Made by a program: the position numbers and the translations under genes. DNA of 64,000 nt, from contig CM065322.1 of assembly GCA_033032175.1 (NCBI GenBank), positions 2,356,001 to 2,420,000 of the forward strand. Direction: 5' to 3'. Below are positions 1-12,020 of this stretch, piece by piece. A model generated the notes under the pieces. It had not been told where the DNA came from. It did no database searches and was given only the letters and a program-made list of their open reading frames with translations. Within the stretch, counting starts at the first letter, position 1. Each line of letters starts with the position of its first letter. The stretch comes from Saturnia japonica. Lineage: Eukaryota; Arthropoda; Insecta; Lepidoptera; Saturniidae.

Positions 1-404
1 GGTAGCGTATGATTCATTGGGTGCTTTGAATATAAATATGTTTTTGAAACCGTTGGGGGGTTGATTTATGATTTTTGTTTCTTAAGTGGAGAGCATGATG
101 ATAAATTTTCTACTGCCGATAATTCCGCTAAATTCGACAATATTGCAGTTTGGCGTTGGCTTCGTAGAACTGTCGAGTATAAATCCTATACTTTTTATAA
201 AACTCAAAGTCTCTCTGCTTCTCTGCCCGTTTATGTTCTTTTTACGCGAGTATCACATATCCGGATTGCATGTTTTTTTTTAAATTCATATCTATACTAT
301 CTGTCCATGTTATAGAATATATTTTGTTACATAAAGTAACGTACGAAATAAGCAGTGACGTTAATGGTAAATCAATTCGGAAAAAAGACGCTGTTGGTGC
401 AATT
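1..404. other. No feature recognised
   Basis: AT-rich sequence with only short, low-quality open frames on both strands. I see no repeat that matches other parts of the window and no coding signal. Confidence 0.5.
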
Positions 405-661
405 AAATACGTTAATGGCTTACGCAGAGTGAACCATATCAGATTTATAAAATTAATGTGCTAAGTACTTAATTGTAGATGTTTAAAAGACCTACAAAAA
501 AATCTGTGATAGCATTAGCTCTATCTTGTAAACATTACTAACAACAAACATTTTTGTTTTTGAAATAATTGGTGGCGGTTGGAAGCAAGGAGCTATGTAT
601 AAAAACAAAAAAGCTAAACAATAATTCTGTAATCCACGCGATTGGAGCTGCGGAAACAGCT
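405..661 (+). mobile_element. Family 1 Helitron-like element, decayed 3' part
   Basis: This stretch follows the 3' half of the family 1 elements seen better preserved at 32009-32527: 'aatggcttacg...gagtgaaccat', then 'aaaagacctacaaaaaa', then a degenerate 'ctgtaatccacgcg' before the expected end. The terminal CTAG is not conserved. It is non-coding and 5' truncated. The assignment rests on matching order of motifs, and the divergence suggests an old copy. Confidence 0.6.
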
Positions 662-869
662 TGTATTTTATAAGTTATTTTTCAGTGTAAATGTGAGACT
701 TCGATGTACATGTATTACTCAGAGAAGATGTTTTTTGTTTTTAAGTTATCAAGTCATAGCAAAATTCCATACCCGTTCTGCCACAACGCAGCAGAATTCG
801 TGCTACTGTGTTCTAGTTGGAAGGGTGTGATTGTTAACAATTACTAAGACACGAGGCGTTCCAGATTTA

Positions 870-1245
870 GTCGTTAACTATGGGCCTCATAAGAAAGCTC
901 ATGGTCACTCAAAGGGCAATGGAGAGGGCTATGCTTGGTGTTTCTCTGTCGATCGGATCAGAAGTGAGGAGAATTGTAGAAGAAATAGCTATATTTAAGT
1001 GGTAGTTCAGCAAGGCACATGGCTCGTAGAACAAATTGCATTGGATTAAAGTTTTCGAGCGGCGACAACGTACCAAAAGATGTAGCGTTGGCAGACCCAC
1101 TACAAGGTGGTTCGACGGCCTGGTGTGGTTTGCGGGAAGCAATTGCATGCAAATAGGACGGTCGGTTAATATCGGGGTTGTGGGACCTATGTACGTTCCA
1201 CACATACACGTGTGTTTGTTTGTAATTGTGATGATGATGATTAAG
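870..1245 (+). pseudogene. RTE-type LINE, 3' terminal fragment of ORF2
   Basis: Translation in the + frame through position 889 gives KLMVTQRAMERAMLGVSL, then after two stops RCSVGRPTTRWF and AGSNCMQIG. These are the C-terminal blocks of RTE/BovB-like non-LTR retrotransposon proteins common in Lepidoptera. The reading frame has in-frame stops, so it is dead. It ends near 1241 in a short ATG repeat (gatgatgatgat), the usual tail of this family. Endonuclease and reverse-transcriptase domains are absent, consistent with 5' truncation during target-primed insertion. The same family appears at 55004-55120 and 63785-64000. Confidence 0.8.
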
Positions 1246-2844
1246 TATTCAAACTGAACCCTCAGATGTAGTATTGTGGCTGGCCTTAGGACTGTGGTAC
1301 TTTTGGGGTTGATTGCTATAGACTGCAGGGATAGTTTAAAATCAGCTGGAATGCATGGTTCTGTTGCTTCATCCAACCAATCTAAAATCGACGAGCATTT
1401 GAAATGAGTATAAATAGCGCATAAGATGCAAATTACTTCATCAACATCAACAATGATAACCATCGTCGCTCTACTGAATAACGATACAGAATCTGGCAGT
1501 TTTTAGGTAATCTCTGAAATCCACGTAACATCTGATTCGTGTGTACTTTCACCAGACTACCTATAATAACTTTGAGGGTAATTTAAAAAAGATGCAATTT
1601 ACTATTTCAAACCTATTGGATGTCTGTTCATTATCTTATAAATAAGTTGAGTAAGATACTGGCAATATTCGTATTTTTTTTTTTTTTATTGAAGCGTACA
1701 TACATAACACAAAAAATACTTATGTATGAAGCGTTTCTAACTATTGTAAGACAATCGATAATTTTTGTTAATAATTTTATCATTAATGACAGTGCCAGTA
1801 AAAGTGAGAGGCAAATAGAAATGAATCATAGCTCAATTTTTGCTAGAGCAACATGAAACGAGCTTGTTTTTCTGGTTAAAGTATTACTCAACAGAACATA
1901 GTTCATATTGGGAGTAACATAGATATTTGCTACAATTTACAAATCTTAAAAAATCCAGTTACATCCATCCAGTGAGTTAAAAACACAAAATAATTTTAGA
2001 TACATTGATTGCCAAATATTAACATCAATAAAGTAATAAAAGAGAAAAGAAACAAAAAAGAAGTCTAGGTATATAACTTATAACAAATATTTACCCTTTA
2101 AATTTACCTTTACACCTTCCTTTAAATATCTTACTTCCTTTAAAATTGGAACGAGAATTTTCCATTTAAATCCCAGTGTTAAATCATCATCTTCATAAAT
2201 AAACGTTTTCATTTTAAAACATTTGCGGTATTACTAATAAAACTCTGTCAAGATTTAAACACCGATTAAAGTATTTATCTCTTGGTTTAATCAATATTGC
2301 TAGAAGAAGACAGAGCTAGACATATCATTGCTTATATCAAAGTTTATAAGTAAGGCCGTTGTTTTTATCGCTGTCACTTTTGCTTTACGCTGTACGCTAA
2401 TTGGTATTTGGTCAGCTTAAATTGCTTATTACTTTATTGTTAGGTTACTTTCTTGAATGACAATGACTAACTCAATTGAGTTTTATGAACCAACAGTTTT
2501 ATTGTAAATGTGAGTATTAAACATATTCCTTAAATTACAATATTTATTAAACAGTTAACTTGCAACGAATTGTAAAAAATGCTAGGTTTTGCCAGCGACT
2601 GTAATTTTTAAATTTCCTTTTTTAATACTGCTTAACCCTAGACAAGAAGGTGTAATAATATGTAGCCGAGTTTGTTTCTTGGGTTCAGTGTTAAAAATCA
2701 CATAAAGCTATACGAAATACACGCTCTTGTTGAAATGACATGCACGCCACCTTTTGTACATTGGTGGATACTATCTCAGTAACCTCCATGCAAGTACCAA
2801 CTCAATTGTACTCAAAACAGTCCTTTAATATATCAAATAATACC
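1246..2844. other. No feature recognised
   Basis: AT-rich, with a T-run near 1674-1687 and no recognisable repeat or coding frame. Confidence 0.5.
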
Positions 2845-3143
2845 ATTTTTTTAGTGTGTTACTACTGAAAAAAGTTGAGGAAAGGGTAGGGGACAGAGAA
2901 AACTTATTTGGAGATTTCTCTCTACTTGGAGCAGTTCGACTGCTGGAATACCACCACTCCATAAGAAATCGTAGCCAAATAACTTTGCGTTACGTTCCTG
3001 TAGTGAGTAAAGTTTCCAGAGCTCCTTTAATTAGGAGGGGCGATTTCAAACGCCAGGAAATCTACAGTTCTACATCTCTTTACAAGAACTATTCTCATGC
3101 ATTCACATTTCCTTCACTATCATCTGATAGCGTTAACAATTAA
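2845..3143 (+). repeat. Dispersed SINE-like repeat, family E, copy 1
   Basis: The block around 2910-3030 (gagatttctctctacttgg, then gcagttcgactgctggaata, ccaccactcc, a caaataactttgcgtt stretch, and tccagagctcc) aligns by eye with 45640-45760 and, on the other strand, with 10215-10375. The better copies end in 'taccatcaggcgg...ttgtttgcca', a 3' end widespread in lepidopteran genomes. No promoter box is visible in this copy. A continuous open frame at 2856-3143 is probably incidental. Confidence 0.5.
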
Positions 3144-3159
3144 AGTTAGTCAACGTTCT

Positions 3160-3245
3160 GAAAAATCCTTTGGTACACGCTGGGACTCGAAACTGCGTAC
3201 CTCGAATCAATATTCCGACAGTTTAAGCCACTCGATCATCTCGAT
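3160..3245 (-). repeat. tRNA-like SINE head
   Basis: On the minus strand there is a box A-like 'gagtggcttaaactg' and, about 40 bases later, a box B-like 'gtttcgagtccca'. Together they form an internal RNA polymerase III promoter as in tRNA-derived SINEs. The body of the element is not identified. Confidence 0.45.
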
Positions 3246-3700
3246 GTTATCTCGACGAATGTATTAAACCTTATCTGCATTATAATAGTAAAGATTAACT
3301 TAACCCTAACTAATTACTTTCCAAATGAATTAACATTTTCGGTTCAAAAACCCCTGAATACTAAGCCACGTGTCGGTCAATTACACCGGTACACTCACCC
3401 CGTGAGGGTAGGTTTGGCTGCCCGCGAGAGCTGCCCTAAGAAACGGGGCGTGTCCCTAAGGGTGGCATCATCCATCTCTTTCCAGCAAAAGAGCGAGGGG
3501 TAACGCCGATTTCGATTATCCTAATGCTTATTGGTGAATTAAAACGCGATACATTCTATTTCCTTCTTAATACTTGTTAATTATAGTAGGGTAAGCAGAG
3601 TAATACTTTAATCTATAGAGAGTGCTTATAAATATATATTTTTACCTTTACCTCTCGAAAAAGAGCACTTGATTCATCAATAACTCTTTCTTATTCACTT
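3246..3700. other. Unassigned, with a GC-rich block at about 3366-3510
   Basis: The block is conspicuously GC-richer than its surroundings (ccccgtgagggtaggtttgg, then a gcccgcgagagctgcc stretch). It looks like a fragment of an old repeat or coding sequence, but neither strand gives a frame that I recognise. Confidence 0.35.
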
Positions 3701-3701
3701 A

Positions 3702-3960
3702 CGGCCGTTTTCAATAACATATCTGAGTTTATAATCCCGATTACTACATATAATATTTGTAATAAGAACTATCTTTACCTTAAGGCAGATATCGGCTTCC
3801 CTCTTATCTATCCAAGCTATAGGATATGGATATATATTATGTGGATACCAAAATCTATCCATTGATAGGTTATTGCAAAAAACAGGACAAAAGGAGGACA
3901 GGATATATGTCTATCTTCAGTAACTGAAACAACAGATAGATAGGCTATTGAAAACGGCCG
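3702..3960. mobile_element. Palindromic MITE, copy 1 (Harbinger-like candidate)
   Basis: A 259-bp element whose two ends are inverted copies: CGGCCGTTTTCAATA at the left and TATTGAAAACGGCCG at the right. It is flanked by TTA on both sides (3699-3701 and 3961-3963), which fits a 3-bp TWA target duplication as made by PIF/Harbinger elements. It is AT-rich and non-coding. A second copy with the same internal order (atcggctt, cttatctat, agctataggatatgg, aactgaaac) lies at 48752-49008. The superfamily is inferred from the duplication only. Confidence 0.8.
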
Positions 3961-4130
3961 TTAGTGAATTAAAACATTTTGTTTTTGGAACAAGCACGAA
4001 TTAAACGAACTATGTCCAAAAAATTAATAAAACGTGCTCAGCGTATGCACCTACTAAGTTCTATAATGTATTATTAATAAACTACTATTTATTTTCGCGC
4101 GCTCTGTGGTAAAAGGTAGAGTATCCTTTT

Positions 4131-4389
4131 TATCGTTTATAGATTTAGCTTTATGGTCACAATCTCGCTGATATTAACTGTCCACGTGGCCCAAAATGGT
4201 AATACACTAACCCTAGGGGTAAATTTTGCTCTCAAGTGCAACACCAAACACCTACAGGCGTGTTCCGGCAGCTGCTCTTGAGACCCAATATCCTCACTAG
4301 GTTTAGTTTATCATCATCTTGCGCTACATCGTAACTTAACAATAGATGTGATTATAGCGATATAACGCTAAACCTATAAACGATAAAAA
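4131..4389. repeat. Family A SINE tails, inverted pair
   Basis: The left part reads as the 3' part of the family A SINE on the minus strand (tttagctttatggtcacaat through gtggcccaa). The right part reads as the same segment on the plus strand (acacctacaggcgtgttccg through gctaaacctataaacgat). The outer ends are inverted copies of each other (tatcgtttatagatttagc against gctaaacctataaacgata), so the unit can fold back on itself. Confidence 0.65.
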
Positions 4390-5244
4390 AGAAGTCACAA
4401 GTTTAATTATTACGTCATTATGACACAGTTAAATATTATCTTCCCAAGTAGACTGTCCTGGCTATAAAGGTTAGACACAAAACTGTACTTAAAATTTCAC
4501 GATATAATACTGTCCTATTCAAACTGTCGATGTAATAGATAAGTCTATCTCGCTCGGGCACCGTGGCCTTTAAGTTAATGCAGCAGGCATGAAAGTTTCA
4601 CAAGCAACACACAATTAGCCGGCACGCAACCCTATCCATTCATATGGCGAGCCACTCCGAACAATTATGATATCTTTAGATCGATTGGGAGTCAAAAGTA
4701 AGGCAATGGAATAATAAAGTCACAAATTTCTGTCAATCGATGATGATTACGGGCATGGAGGAACTATCAAACAATCCTACTGTACCAAAGTTTGTATGTT
4801 TGGATGTTCGTTAGTCAATCACGTAAAAAGGTTTCAAGGGATTTGAATGAAGTTAGTTAATAATTTGGATTAACACATTACATAATTTTATCCAGGTAAA
4901 GATGGTAATTCTGAAGTCTATGCGGGGAGAAGGTATTATTAACCTAAAAATATAACAAAGGTTGCGCAAAGAACTATGCCCGAGAGCAGACTTACGTTTA
5001 ATCACTACGCAAGTCCACGCACGACATTTTGGCCAATTCAGATACAAACAAATCCATTTCTCCCACAAAATTATGGCACTATAAAACATAACTCAATCAT
5101 ACAAGTTTCCTCACGATGTCTTCATTAACCATCAGCGAATACTGTTATTTATTATAATCAAATTAGTGGATACATCTAAGTTAATTTCAAGAAAATCATA
5201 TTATGTAGGTTCTTGAAGAAGATTGAAACAACAAGCAATAAATC
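4390..5244. other. No feature recognised
   Basis: AT-rich sequence. Short frames such as that at 4853-5089 have no recognisable domain. Confidence 0.45.
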
Positions 5245-5246
5245 TA

Positions 5247-6842
5247 CACTCATCAAAAAAGTCTAAGCAACATGTACTAATTTAAATTTTAGGATGGTTC
5301 TTCACATTATAACGTTGTATTTTATTTTTAAAATAATATCTTTAGGGTTCTATGATGTAAAAATAACAGCTGTTGTATTTATAAGTTCTTATAATAACAG
5401 AAATGAACAATATTACAATATACTGTAGAAACTAAGATACATAACAAACTAAACTTTTTTCTTACAAAATGAAAATTCTAAAGAAAATGTATTTATTGTG
5501 AAAGAATAGAACAATTTAATACAAAGTATGGGCTTCTCTGCTATTCAGAACTTGTCGGCAACGATTATTCATTGAATTAATGAGACTGTTTATGCCATCT
5601 TGTAGTATTCGCTCCCAATGGAATTGTAGCAAATCCTTCAGCTGTTGGGTTGTTGTCGCTCCGTCCAAGTCCTTCAAAACACGTCTCTGGAGCATGTCCC
5701 ATGCGTGCTCGATGGGGTTGAGATCTGGCGATTGTGCAGGCCAGGGCAATACCCGGATGTTCTCCGTTGCAAAGTATTCACTGGTTCGCCGAGCTGTATG
5801 TGAACACGCATTGTCATGCATTAACCTAAAATCGGAGCCAAAGGTTTATGCAAATGGGTAGACATAAGGTCTGAGAATATCCTCAATGTAATTTTCAGCA
5901 TTCATGTTTCCATTTACAAAAACGAGCTCAGTTCGCCTGTTCTTCATAATACCCGCCGATAACATAACTGTTGAGCCGCTGTATGGATGAACTTCCTGAA
6001 CGCACCTGAGCCTTTCAGTATCTCCGGGCCGACGATACACTCGCACCCTTCTTGTATCAGGCTTAAACCGAATTGCGACTCATCGGAAAACATAGTTTTA
6101 TCACATTGTTCTTGGTCCATGCTATGCGTTCTCTACACCATTCATATCGACGAGCGCGATTCCCGTGACGTATCGATGGGCACCTGATTGGGCGTCGAGC
6201 TCGTAGGCCGTACTCATGCAGTCGATTTCACACAGTTTGAGGACTTACATCAACACCACTTGAAATTTGTAGCCTCAAACTTATCTCTCGAGCGGTTAAC
6301 ATCGGCTGGCGTCTTGCAGTCAGTTGTATGTACCGGTCTTGCCGAGTGGTTGTACTCCTTTTACGGCTTGGATGCTGTTCAGCGGGTTCTCCTGTATTAT
6401 TGTAGCGCTGCCAAAGACGACAAATAACACTTCTATGAATGCCAAAATGTCGAGATACCTGAGATTGATTACTTCCCGCTTGCAACATCCCTACAGCTCT
6501 TTGCATTTCATCTGCCATCGAATGACGTCGCTTCATGACGTAAAGAATATCTAACAATTCAATTTTGTCGCTAACTTTATTTAAATGGTTGGCAAAATTA
6601 TAAAATCAAGACTAAACTTAGCAATTAAAACGCACAATATTCAAACAAATTCGCAGTCATTTGAATTTTATGAAAAAACAAATACATAATGAAATTTTTT
6701 TTTACAACCAGCCAGTATGTCATCAATAACAAAAAAGTTTACTTACCTACGCACTTTGTTTGAGTAAATATTTAGAAATTAATTAATATAAATGAAAAAA
6801 TTTGTAATATCACGCATGTTGCTTAGACTTTTTTGATGTGTG
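5247..6842 (-). mobile_element. Tc1-like DNA transposon, complete ends, inactive
   Basis: A 1596-bp element. Its ends are inverted repeats beginning CAC(A/T)CATCAAAAAAGTC, followed by TAAGCAACATG. TA dinucleotides flank both sides (5245-5246 and 6843-6844), the target duplication typical of Tc1/mariner elements. The interior holds a broken transposase on the minus strand (see the pseudogene entry). Both ends are well preserved, so the copy is fairly young despite the dead gene. Confidence 0.93.
5516..6557 (-). pseudogene. Tc1-like transposase (DD34E type), frameshifted
   Basis: The transposase would bind the terminal repeats and cut and paste the element through its DDE nuclease. The minus strand encodes the N-terminal helix-turn-helix region (6557 down to 6228; SQVSRHFGIHRSVICRLWQR), then in another frame VYRRPGDTERLR and STVMLSAGI (6046 down to 5846), then HDNACSHTARRTSEYF and WPAQSPDLNPIEHAWDML (5821 down to 5516). 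The second D (HDNA) and the terminal E (NPIEHAW) are visible. It is inactivated by at least one frameshift between about 6228 and 6046 and by an in-frame TAA near 5844. The first catalytic D region is not clearly readable. Length without breaks would be near the usual 340 residues. Confidence 0.92.
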
Positions 6843-6844
6843 TA

Positions 6845-8196
6845 TATATCACCAGTCTTAACAATTCAACCTAAGCGCTGAAACGAATACTCCGAAGGTA
6901 GAAATATATTAACAGGAATAATGTCGGTGGTTTCGATAGTATTAGTTTAGTGGCTGGAGAAAATAGTTGCATTGAAACTGATGGAATATACGTGACATAT
7001 TTCAGCGGCAGATGTCGTCAATTTGCTAGCCTTCAGAAATACTTTATAACGTAAGGATATCGTAGGAGGGAAGAAGCATAAGAATTTTTAAGCTTCTTTG
7101 TTGTTTTTAGATGAAACGGTGTAGCTGTGGCTTTAACTACCAACATGCGTAGTTCTACAGTGGAAGGGATATGATGGGATAAGGTCAAAGAACTAACAAA
7201 CACAAATACAGAAGATAAAACACGTTCAGTGATGTAATAACCCTTCACAACTGAATCAGTTATGAAGTCCCTTTTAGGGTTAGCGTGTTACCATTTTCAG
7301 CTAAATCATCCTAAATATCAAGTAAGATTTTGCACAAACCCTAGCTTATAAGTAGTTGAAAAAATTGTACGTTCACCTTATAACTTCATACGTTTAAATG
7401 TTTACAGAAAGTGAGATTGGTCACGGTTTTTGCGCACGGCTGATGGGTTCGATTCCAGGTTTAATGCACCCAGTAACCTGAGGGTCGATTTAAAATGTAG
7501 ATAGTATATTAAAACTGGTGGTTTCTGAGAAAGGTTTTCAAAACCTTTGTTTGTTATAACCGCTTAGATTAACGATCACGGCGGCGAAACTGTTTTAGTA
7601 AAACTTTTTCTTGTTACTTTCAGTGTTTAAGCTTTATAAAACTGTGTTTTTTTTTTTCAGAGTAATGATGAACACCGTTGAATCATCATTAACAATCTCC
7701 ATTGTGAAAATGATAAAAGTACGCAGAGTGTAGGTCGGTGAGTCCTAGACATGAAATTTTGCACAGAAGTGCCTTTTATGACGTAGAAGAGGAGAGAGGG
7801 TTTTTGAAAATAAGTCCACAAAGGGGTTAAAGTTTTGATGTTTCTTGAAATATTTTCGATAAGAAATCTCATTCGGCAGGTCGTAAGTTGGCTTATAAGC
7901 CTGGAGAGTAACTAGATAAAAGAGTATTATTTCGGATTATTACTTTACGGCTGGAGGTTTGCAAACATTGCTTAAAACACTGTCAGTCGTTGAACTACAC
8001 GTCTGAAGTGTAAACTTCTTAACTTCATCTCAATAGTGCCCGACGTGCCTAAAGAAATTTTCACTTCAAAAATTTAGTATATTACTTTAATTTTGTGATT
8101 GTTTCTAGTATTACAATTGTATACCAGTTGTCAACTAGTTCTCATTTATCGAAAATTATTCAAATTTTTATGATTTTTTTAACGAATTTATCATTA
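6845..8196. other. Mostly unassigned; tRNA-like box B near 7450
   Basis: No coding frame is recognised. At about 7427-7500 there is 'gatgggttcgattcca', a good box B of a tRNA-derived repeat, but no convincing box A or body, so I call only a trace of a SINE. Confidence 0.35.
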
Positions 8197-8340
8197 GCGC
8201 AGTGATAGGGTACTTTCTAATACCCGCCTGGCGAGCTACCACCCACAAGTTTCGACAAACGCACTTAAGAACCAGTCTTTACACTAGGATTAGTTTGTTA
8301 CCATCTTGGGCTACATCGTCACTTAACATCAGTTAATAAT
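8197..8340 (+). repeat. Family A SINE, 3' part
   Basis: The order 'taatacccgcctggcgagct', 'accacccacaagtt', 'gttaccatcttgggctacat', 'cgtcacttaacatcag' matches the 3' part of family A SINEs (compare 53090-53210 and the reverse strand of 16081-16260). The tRNA-like head is missing, so it is 5' truncated. Confidence 0.65.
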
Positions 8341-8459
8341 CAGAGTATCAGATCAGTTCATTGATCAATGCTTCAAACTGCGTGCTAATCTAGATGTTGT
8401 TCTACAAGAGGCGGTTATGATGCTTCATCCACGTGTTTACTATCCGGTGGAGCGACCTA

Positions 8460-8765
8460 ACCTAAGTCCTCTCACTCTCGGCGTGACACGCAAACATCCC
8501 ATGATTAAAAATCAACGTCACGCCATCCATTGACACGTTATCACGGAGTCGGTTGCGTGCTGGCAACACGTGGTGAGTGAGGTACACGCAACAAGAGCAC
8601 GCGACGCACGCACCGCGACGAAGCCCAAGCTTCGTGGACGCACGAAACCGTCTGTGGACATCGTAATGGAACTTACGTGTGGCCGATGGGACCGTACTGT
8701 GGAACGAATGTGTGTCAGAAGCAGACATACTAACGGTTCAGTGAAAGTTTTCATAGTCGTCTAAC
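8460..8765. other. GC-rich block, unassigned
   Basis: This block is GC-richer than the surroundings and has overlapping open frames on both strands (8570-8764 plus; 8728-8462 and 8754-8518 minus). None of the translations shows a domain that I recognise. It could be an exon of a decayed gene or part of an unknown repeat. Confidence 0.3.
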
Positions 8766-8886
8766 AAATTGGGTCAATATTCCTAATGGATTTTTTATAT
8801 ACCTAAGCAAAGCTCATAAGTGCAACTGATAGAACACAATAAGAAGTGCTTAGCAACAGATTATAACTGAAGAGTACTGGAAAATG

Positions 8887-8898
8887 CCCCCCCCCCCC
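8887..8898. repeat. Homopolymer of 12 C
   Basis: An uninterrupted C run in otherwise AT-rich DNA. Its length may be inexact because such runs are error-prone in assemblies. Confidence 0.9.
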
Positions 8899-9019
8899 TA
8901 TGCTATGGTTTCGGGAGGATGTTTTCCTTAAACGAAAGCTTACGCTCAATGTTTACTCTAAATGTACGTAGGTTAACGAAGTATCCGGATTTAGGTAATT
9001 AAAAATTAATAGCAGCTAT

Positions 9020-9125
9020 AATTAAAGGTACAGCTATGGAACTTAGCACCCGTTAGATCCTAGCATTTTTATCGGTGACAATTATTACTCTGAACGTTAT
9101 TTTTACCTGAACTTGGCTCCGTTTT
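9020..9125 (+). repeat. Dispersed repeat G, copy 1
   Basis: The order 'atggaacttagcaccc', 'tttttatcggtga', 'ttatttttacctgaacttgg' matches 53282-53385. Class unknown, non-coding. Confidence 0.5.
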
Positions 9126-9179
9126 CACATTAATTGTGTTTTTTGTTGGGATTTATTTTTTCTAGAGACAGTTTAGAAG

Positions 9180-9365
9180 ACAACTATAATAATAAATAAT
9201 AATAATATTTTTTGAATTTTTATTTTAATATGTATTTTATATAGAAATTATATAAACGAAATAATAATAATAATATAAGTTATTTATTAATAATAATATA
9301 TCCATATTAATAATAATAATAATTTTAAGTTCTTAAACAAAAAAAAAAAGTTAATAATAATTAAT
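9180..9365. repeat. TAA-rich low-complexity tract
   Basis: Nearly pure A/T with many imperfect AAT/TAA units. It carries no gene signal. Confidence 0.85.
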
Positions 9366-9747
9366 TAATAATACCTTCCGTTTCGGTATTTATCAATAAA
9401 CAAGAGATATAGAAAGTTTTCAACATCACAATAATTACATGAAGAACCCTAAAGTTTACAAAAAATATTAGAAAGCATAAGAAATCTTTAATTCCATCAA
9501 ACCGTTTATTACGTAGCGATTCTAAGAAAAAAAAAAACTTTTTTAAGTCAAAAATTACAGTTTGAAACCAACAATGAGGTATGCAAATTTAAATCCAGAA
9601 TCGAACTTGTATAGTAAGGCAGCTTAGAACATTGCTGTTATTAGACAGTTAAGGTTTTCTTCGGGTTATTGTCTTATTCATTTGGATAGTGCAAAATGTA
9701 AAAATATATATATTATAAATACATGTTTTGCATGTAGATACAAGTGT

Positions 9748-10114
9748 TCTATATATTAATACGTAAAGAAAAAGCTTTTGGTACATTTATAAGCGTATTG
9801 CGTGCACGGAAGACTGTGAGATTTGGTATGATTAACATTGTATATGGAGAAGGAGTGCAGAAAGCTAAAATGTATCTATAATATCTGTTACTAATGTATT
9901 AAATAAAATAAATTAATATTGCGAATCCTAAAAAGACCAGTGCCATTGAACTTAGGCACCCCAAAATATTGACATTGTCACTCAACGAAAAGTGACAGCA
10001 AGTGATGTAGATAATACTCATTGTTTAGGTTCATGAATACTGCAAATGTCAAACAGAAAATAGTCTATGATCAAATAGTCGCTCGTCGAATTTCGACCTT
10101 AGGGCGATCGCTAG
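9748..10114 (+). mobile_element. Family 2 Helitron-like element, near full length
   Basis: Starts with TCTATATATTAATACG and ends with a GC-rich 'gggcgatcgCTAG' followed by T, matching the TC...CTRR rule of Helitrons, which make no target duplication. The middle is shared with 15185-15540 (minus), 22907-23064 and 42637-42963: 'gcgtattgcgtgcacggaag', 'aaaatattgacattgtcact', 'agtgacagcaagtgatgta'. It has no coding capacity, so it must have used a replicase supplied elsewhere. Confidence 0.78.
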
Positions 10115-10214
10115 TATACTAAAAAGAGTAAAAAATAAACATTAATTGCGTCTTAACTGCGTCAAAGTTAACAATGTTCGATACCCAGTTGAAGACATTT
10201 GTACACGGTATTAG

Positions 10215-10375
10215 TTTTTTTTTATACAACTAAGGTGGCAAACTAGCAGAGGTATTGCTAGAGTGTTGCCGACCTTAAATCCCGCCATCCCAAGGAGCTC
10301 TGGAAACTATGATTGCGAGCTTCTGTAGGGTGGAGTTATTCCACCAGTCGAAATGCCCCAGATATTGGAAAAAAA
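10215..10375 (-). repeat. SINE-like repeat, family E, copy 2
   Basis: On the minus strand: 'gactggtggaataactccac', 'cctacagaagctcgc', 'tccagagctccttggga', then 'tagtttgccaccttagttgt' and an A-rich tail. This follows the order in the copies at 2845 and 45640. Confidence 0.55.
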
Positions 10376-12018
10376 ATTAAAAAAAATTCTCTATGCCTTG
10401 CCAGTCTTATTTATACTCAAATAATTTTTATAAGGTTTTGTATGCAGTCAGTACATGTCATTTAGAAATATTAAAGGGCTTAAATGTCGTTTATGTGTTT
10501 GTTTCTATAACCCTATAAAAAAAAAATACCAAAGAAGCTTTATACATTGTAAGCCGTAAAGAGGCAATATACTACAGTTCGACAGTTGAGAAAATCCGTT
10601 CTTATAATAGCGACGTAACATGCCATTTGAAGTTATCATTTTTACCAGATATATAAAAGCGTAAATAAAGTTTTTATAACATAAAAAAGTCAAAATACTA
10701 TTTATTCTCCTTCTCCGAACTTAGTATACTTCATTTTTCGTACAAAAAGGTAGGCAACCCTAAATATTATTAACTACAAATATTTTATTTTTGTTTAAAA
10801 ATGGCAGCCCCAAATGACGTCATTGGACGCTATTTTGCGGCACTAAATTGTCGTCTGTTGTGACAGACTAGTGACAGTGTCGAACTATAATGCCAAAACT
10901 AAGGTATGTTTAATGTTCAATATTGTCTTGGGCCAATAAGCAATGTAGCAGATTTTCATTTTAACTTTTTCCCATTGCATAAATTGCGCTTACCTACAGT
11001 AATAATAATAATAGTTTAGAAATGTCTCGTAGCTTAATAAAAGCCTCTTACCCATTCGGTGGCTTAGTTATAAAAATGTGTCGCGTCGCCTCACAATAAT
11101 TTAAAAATCGAGATACCCTATAATTTTTGTATTTTTCTCACTACGTTATGTTATCACGAAGACATTTACTTTAGCGTTTCCTCATGGAGCTTTTTTCTTT
11201 CACCATCATTCGATAATGTTACTATTTAAACAAAATTACAAACAAAAAAAATACATGGTTACTTTGACTAAATATTGCAAAGTGGACTAGTCTTAATTTA
11301 GGTCACCACGGCTCATGACCAAACTTTGCACGTCCTTCACGACTAGGCCCGCTAGTAGAAACTGACAAAAAAATAACTGCAACGGATGTTGGTGGATTAT
11401 CGATCTCTCGACGGTCATCGCTGTTGGATCGTAAATTTACCGTGCTACTATGAAAAAAATATAGCTATTTTATATTTTCCTGATGCGCATAGAAAATCCT
11501 TTACCTTGATATATGTCTTAATTACTGCTATCGGGTATGCGCGCGCGCAATGGGGCGCCCCGCTTTCGAACCAACGCTTGTATAGACGCTACCCAGTCTT
11601 GTATTAAACATATAAATTATTGTAAAATTACAATAATAAATAACACTTTGTTTATTATTCCTTAGAAAATAATACCTGTATCTTAAAGATATTTAATTAT
11701 ATCTTCGACATTTGTAATTATTAATTGTAATTTCAAAGGCAAGAAGTTTATTATTTTAAGTTTATTCTAATTTATATTACATTTTAATACCTTTAAAGTA
11801 ATAATTTGTATTAGTGAAAACGTTATAGGGTGGGCATTCTTATATATCTTTTTTTTATTGGCATCACACAAACATTTGTCATTTCTACCCAACAACTACA
11901 TTTTTATTTAAATGACAAATATGAAAAAAGTAGTTAATTTAATAAAATATGAAAAAAATTATTGCATTATTTTAGATGTTATAAAAATGTTTAATTTTTT
12001 TTGCTAACTGCCTATGTA
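10376..12018. other. Unassigned intergenic or intronic DNA
   Basis: AT-rich. Notable only for a perfect palindrome TGACGTCA near 10814-10821 (a CRE-type site) and a GC-rich alternating tract (gcgcgcgcaatggggcgccc) near 11539-11558. No gene is recognised. Confidence 0.4.
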
Positions 12019-12020
12019 TA

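Noticed and set aside
909..1463. 184-codon open frame on the minus strand
   Set aside because: It lies antisense to the RTE-type LINE fragment at 870-1245, and its translation has no recognisable domain. It is most likely a shadow frame.
9180..9365. Possible replication origin or matrix-attachment site (AT-rich tract)
   Set aside because: Low-complexity AT DNA is frequent in this genome, and nothing specific supports either role.
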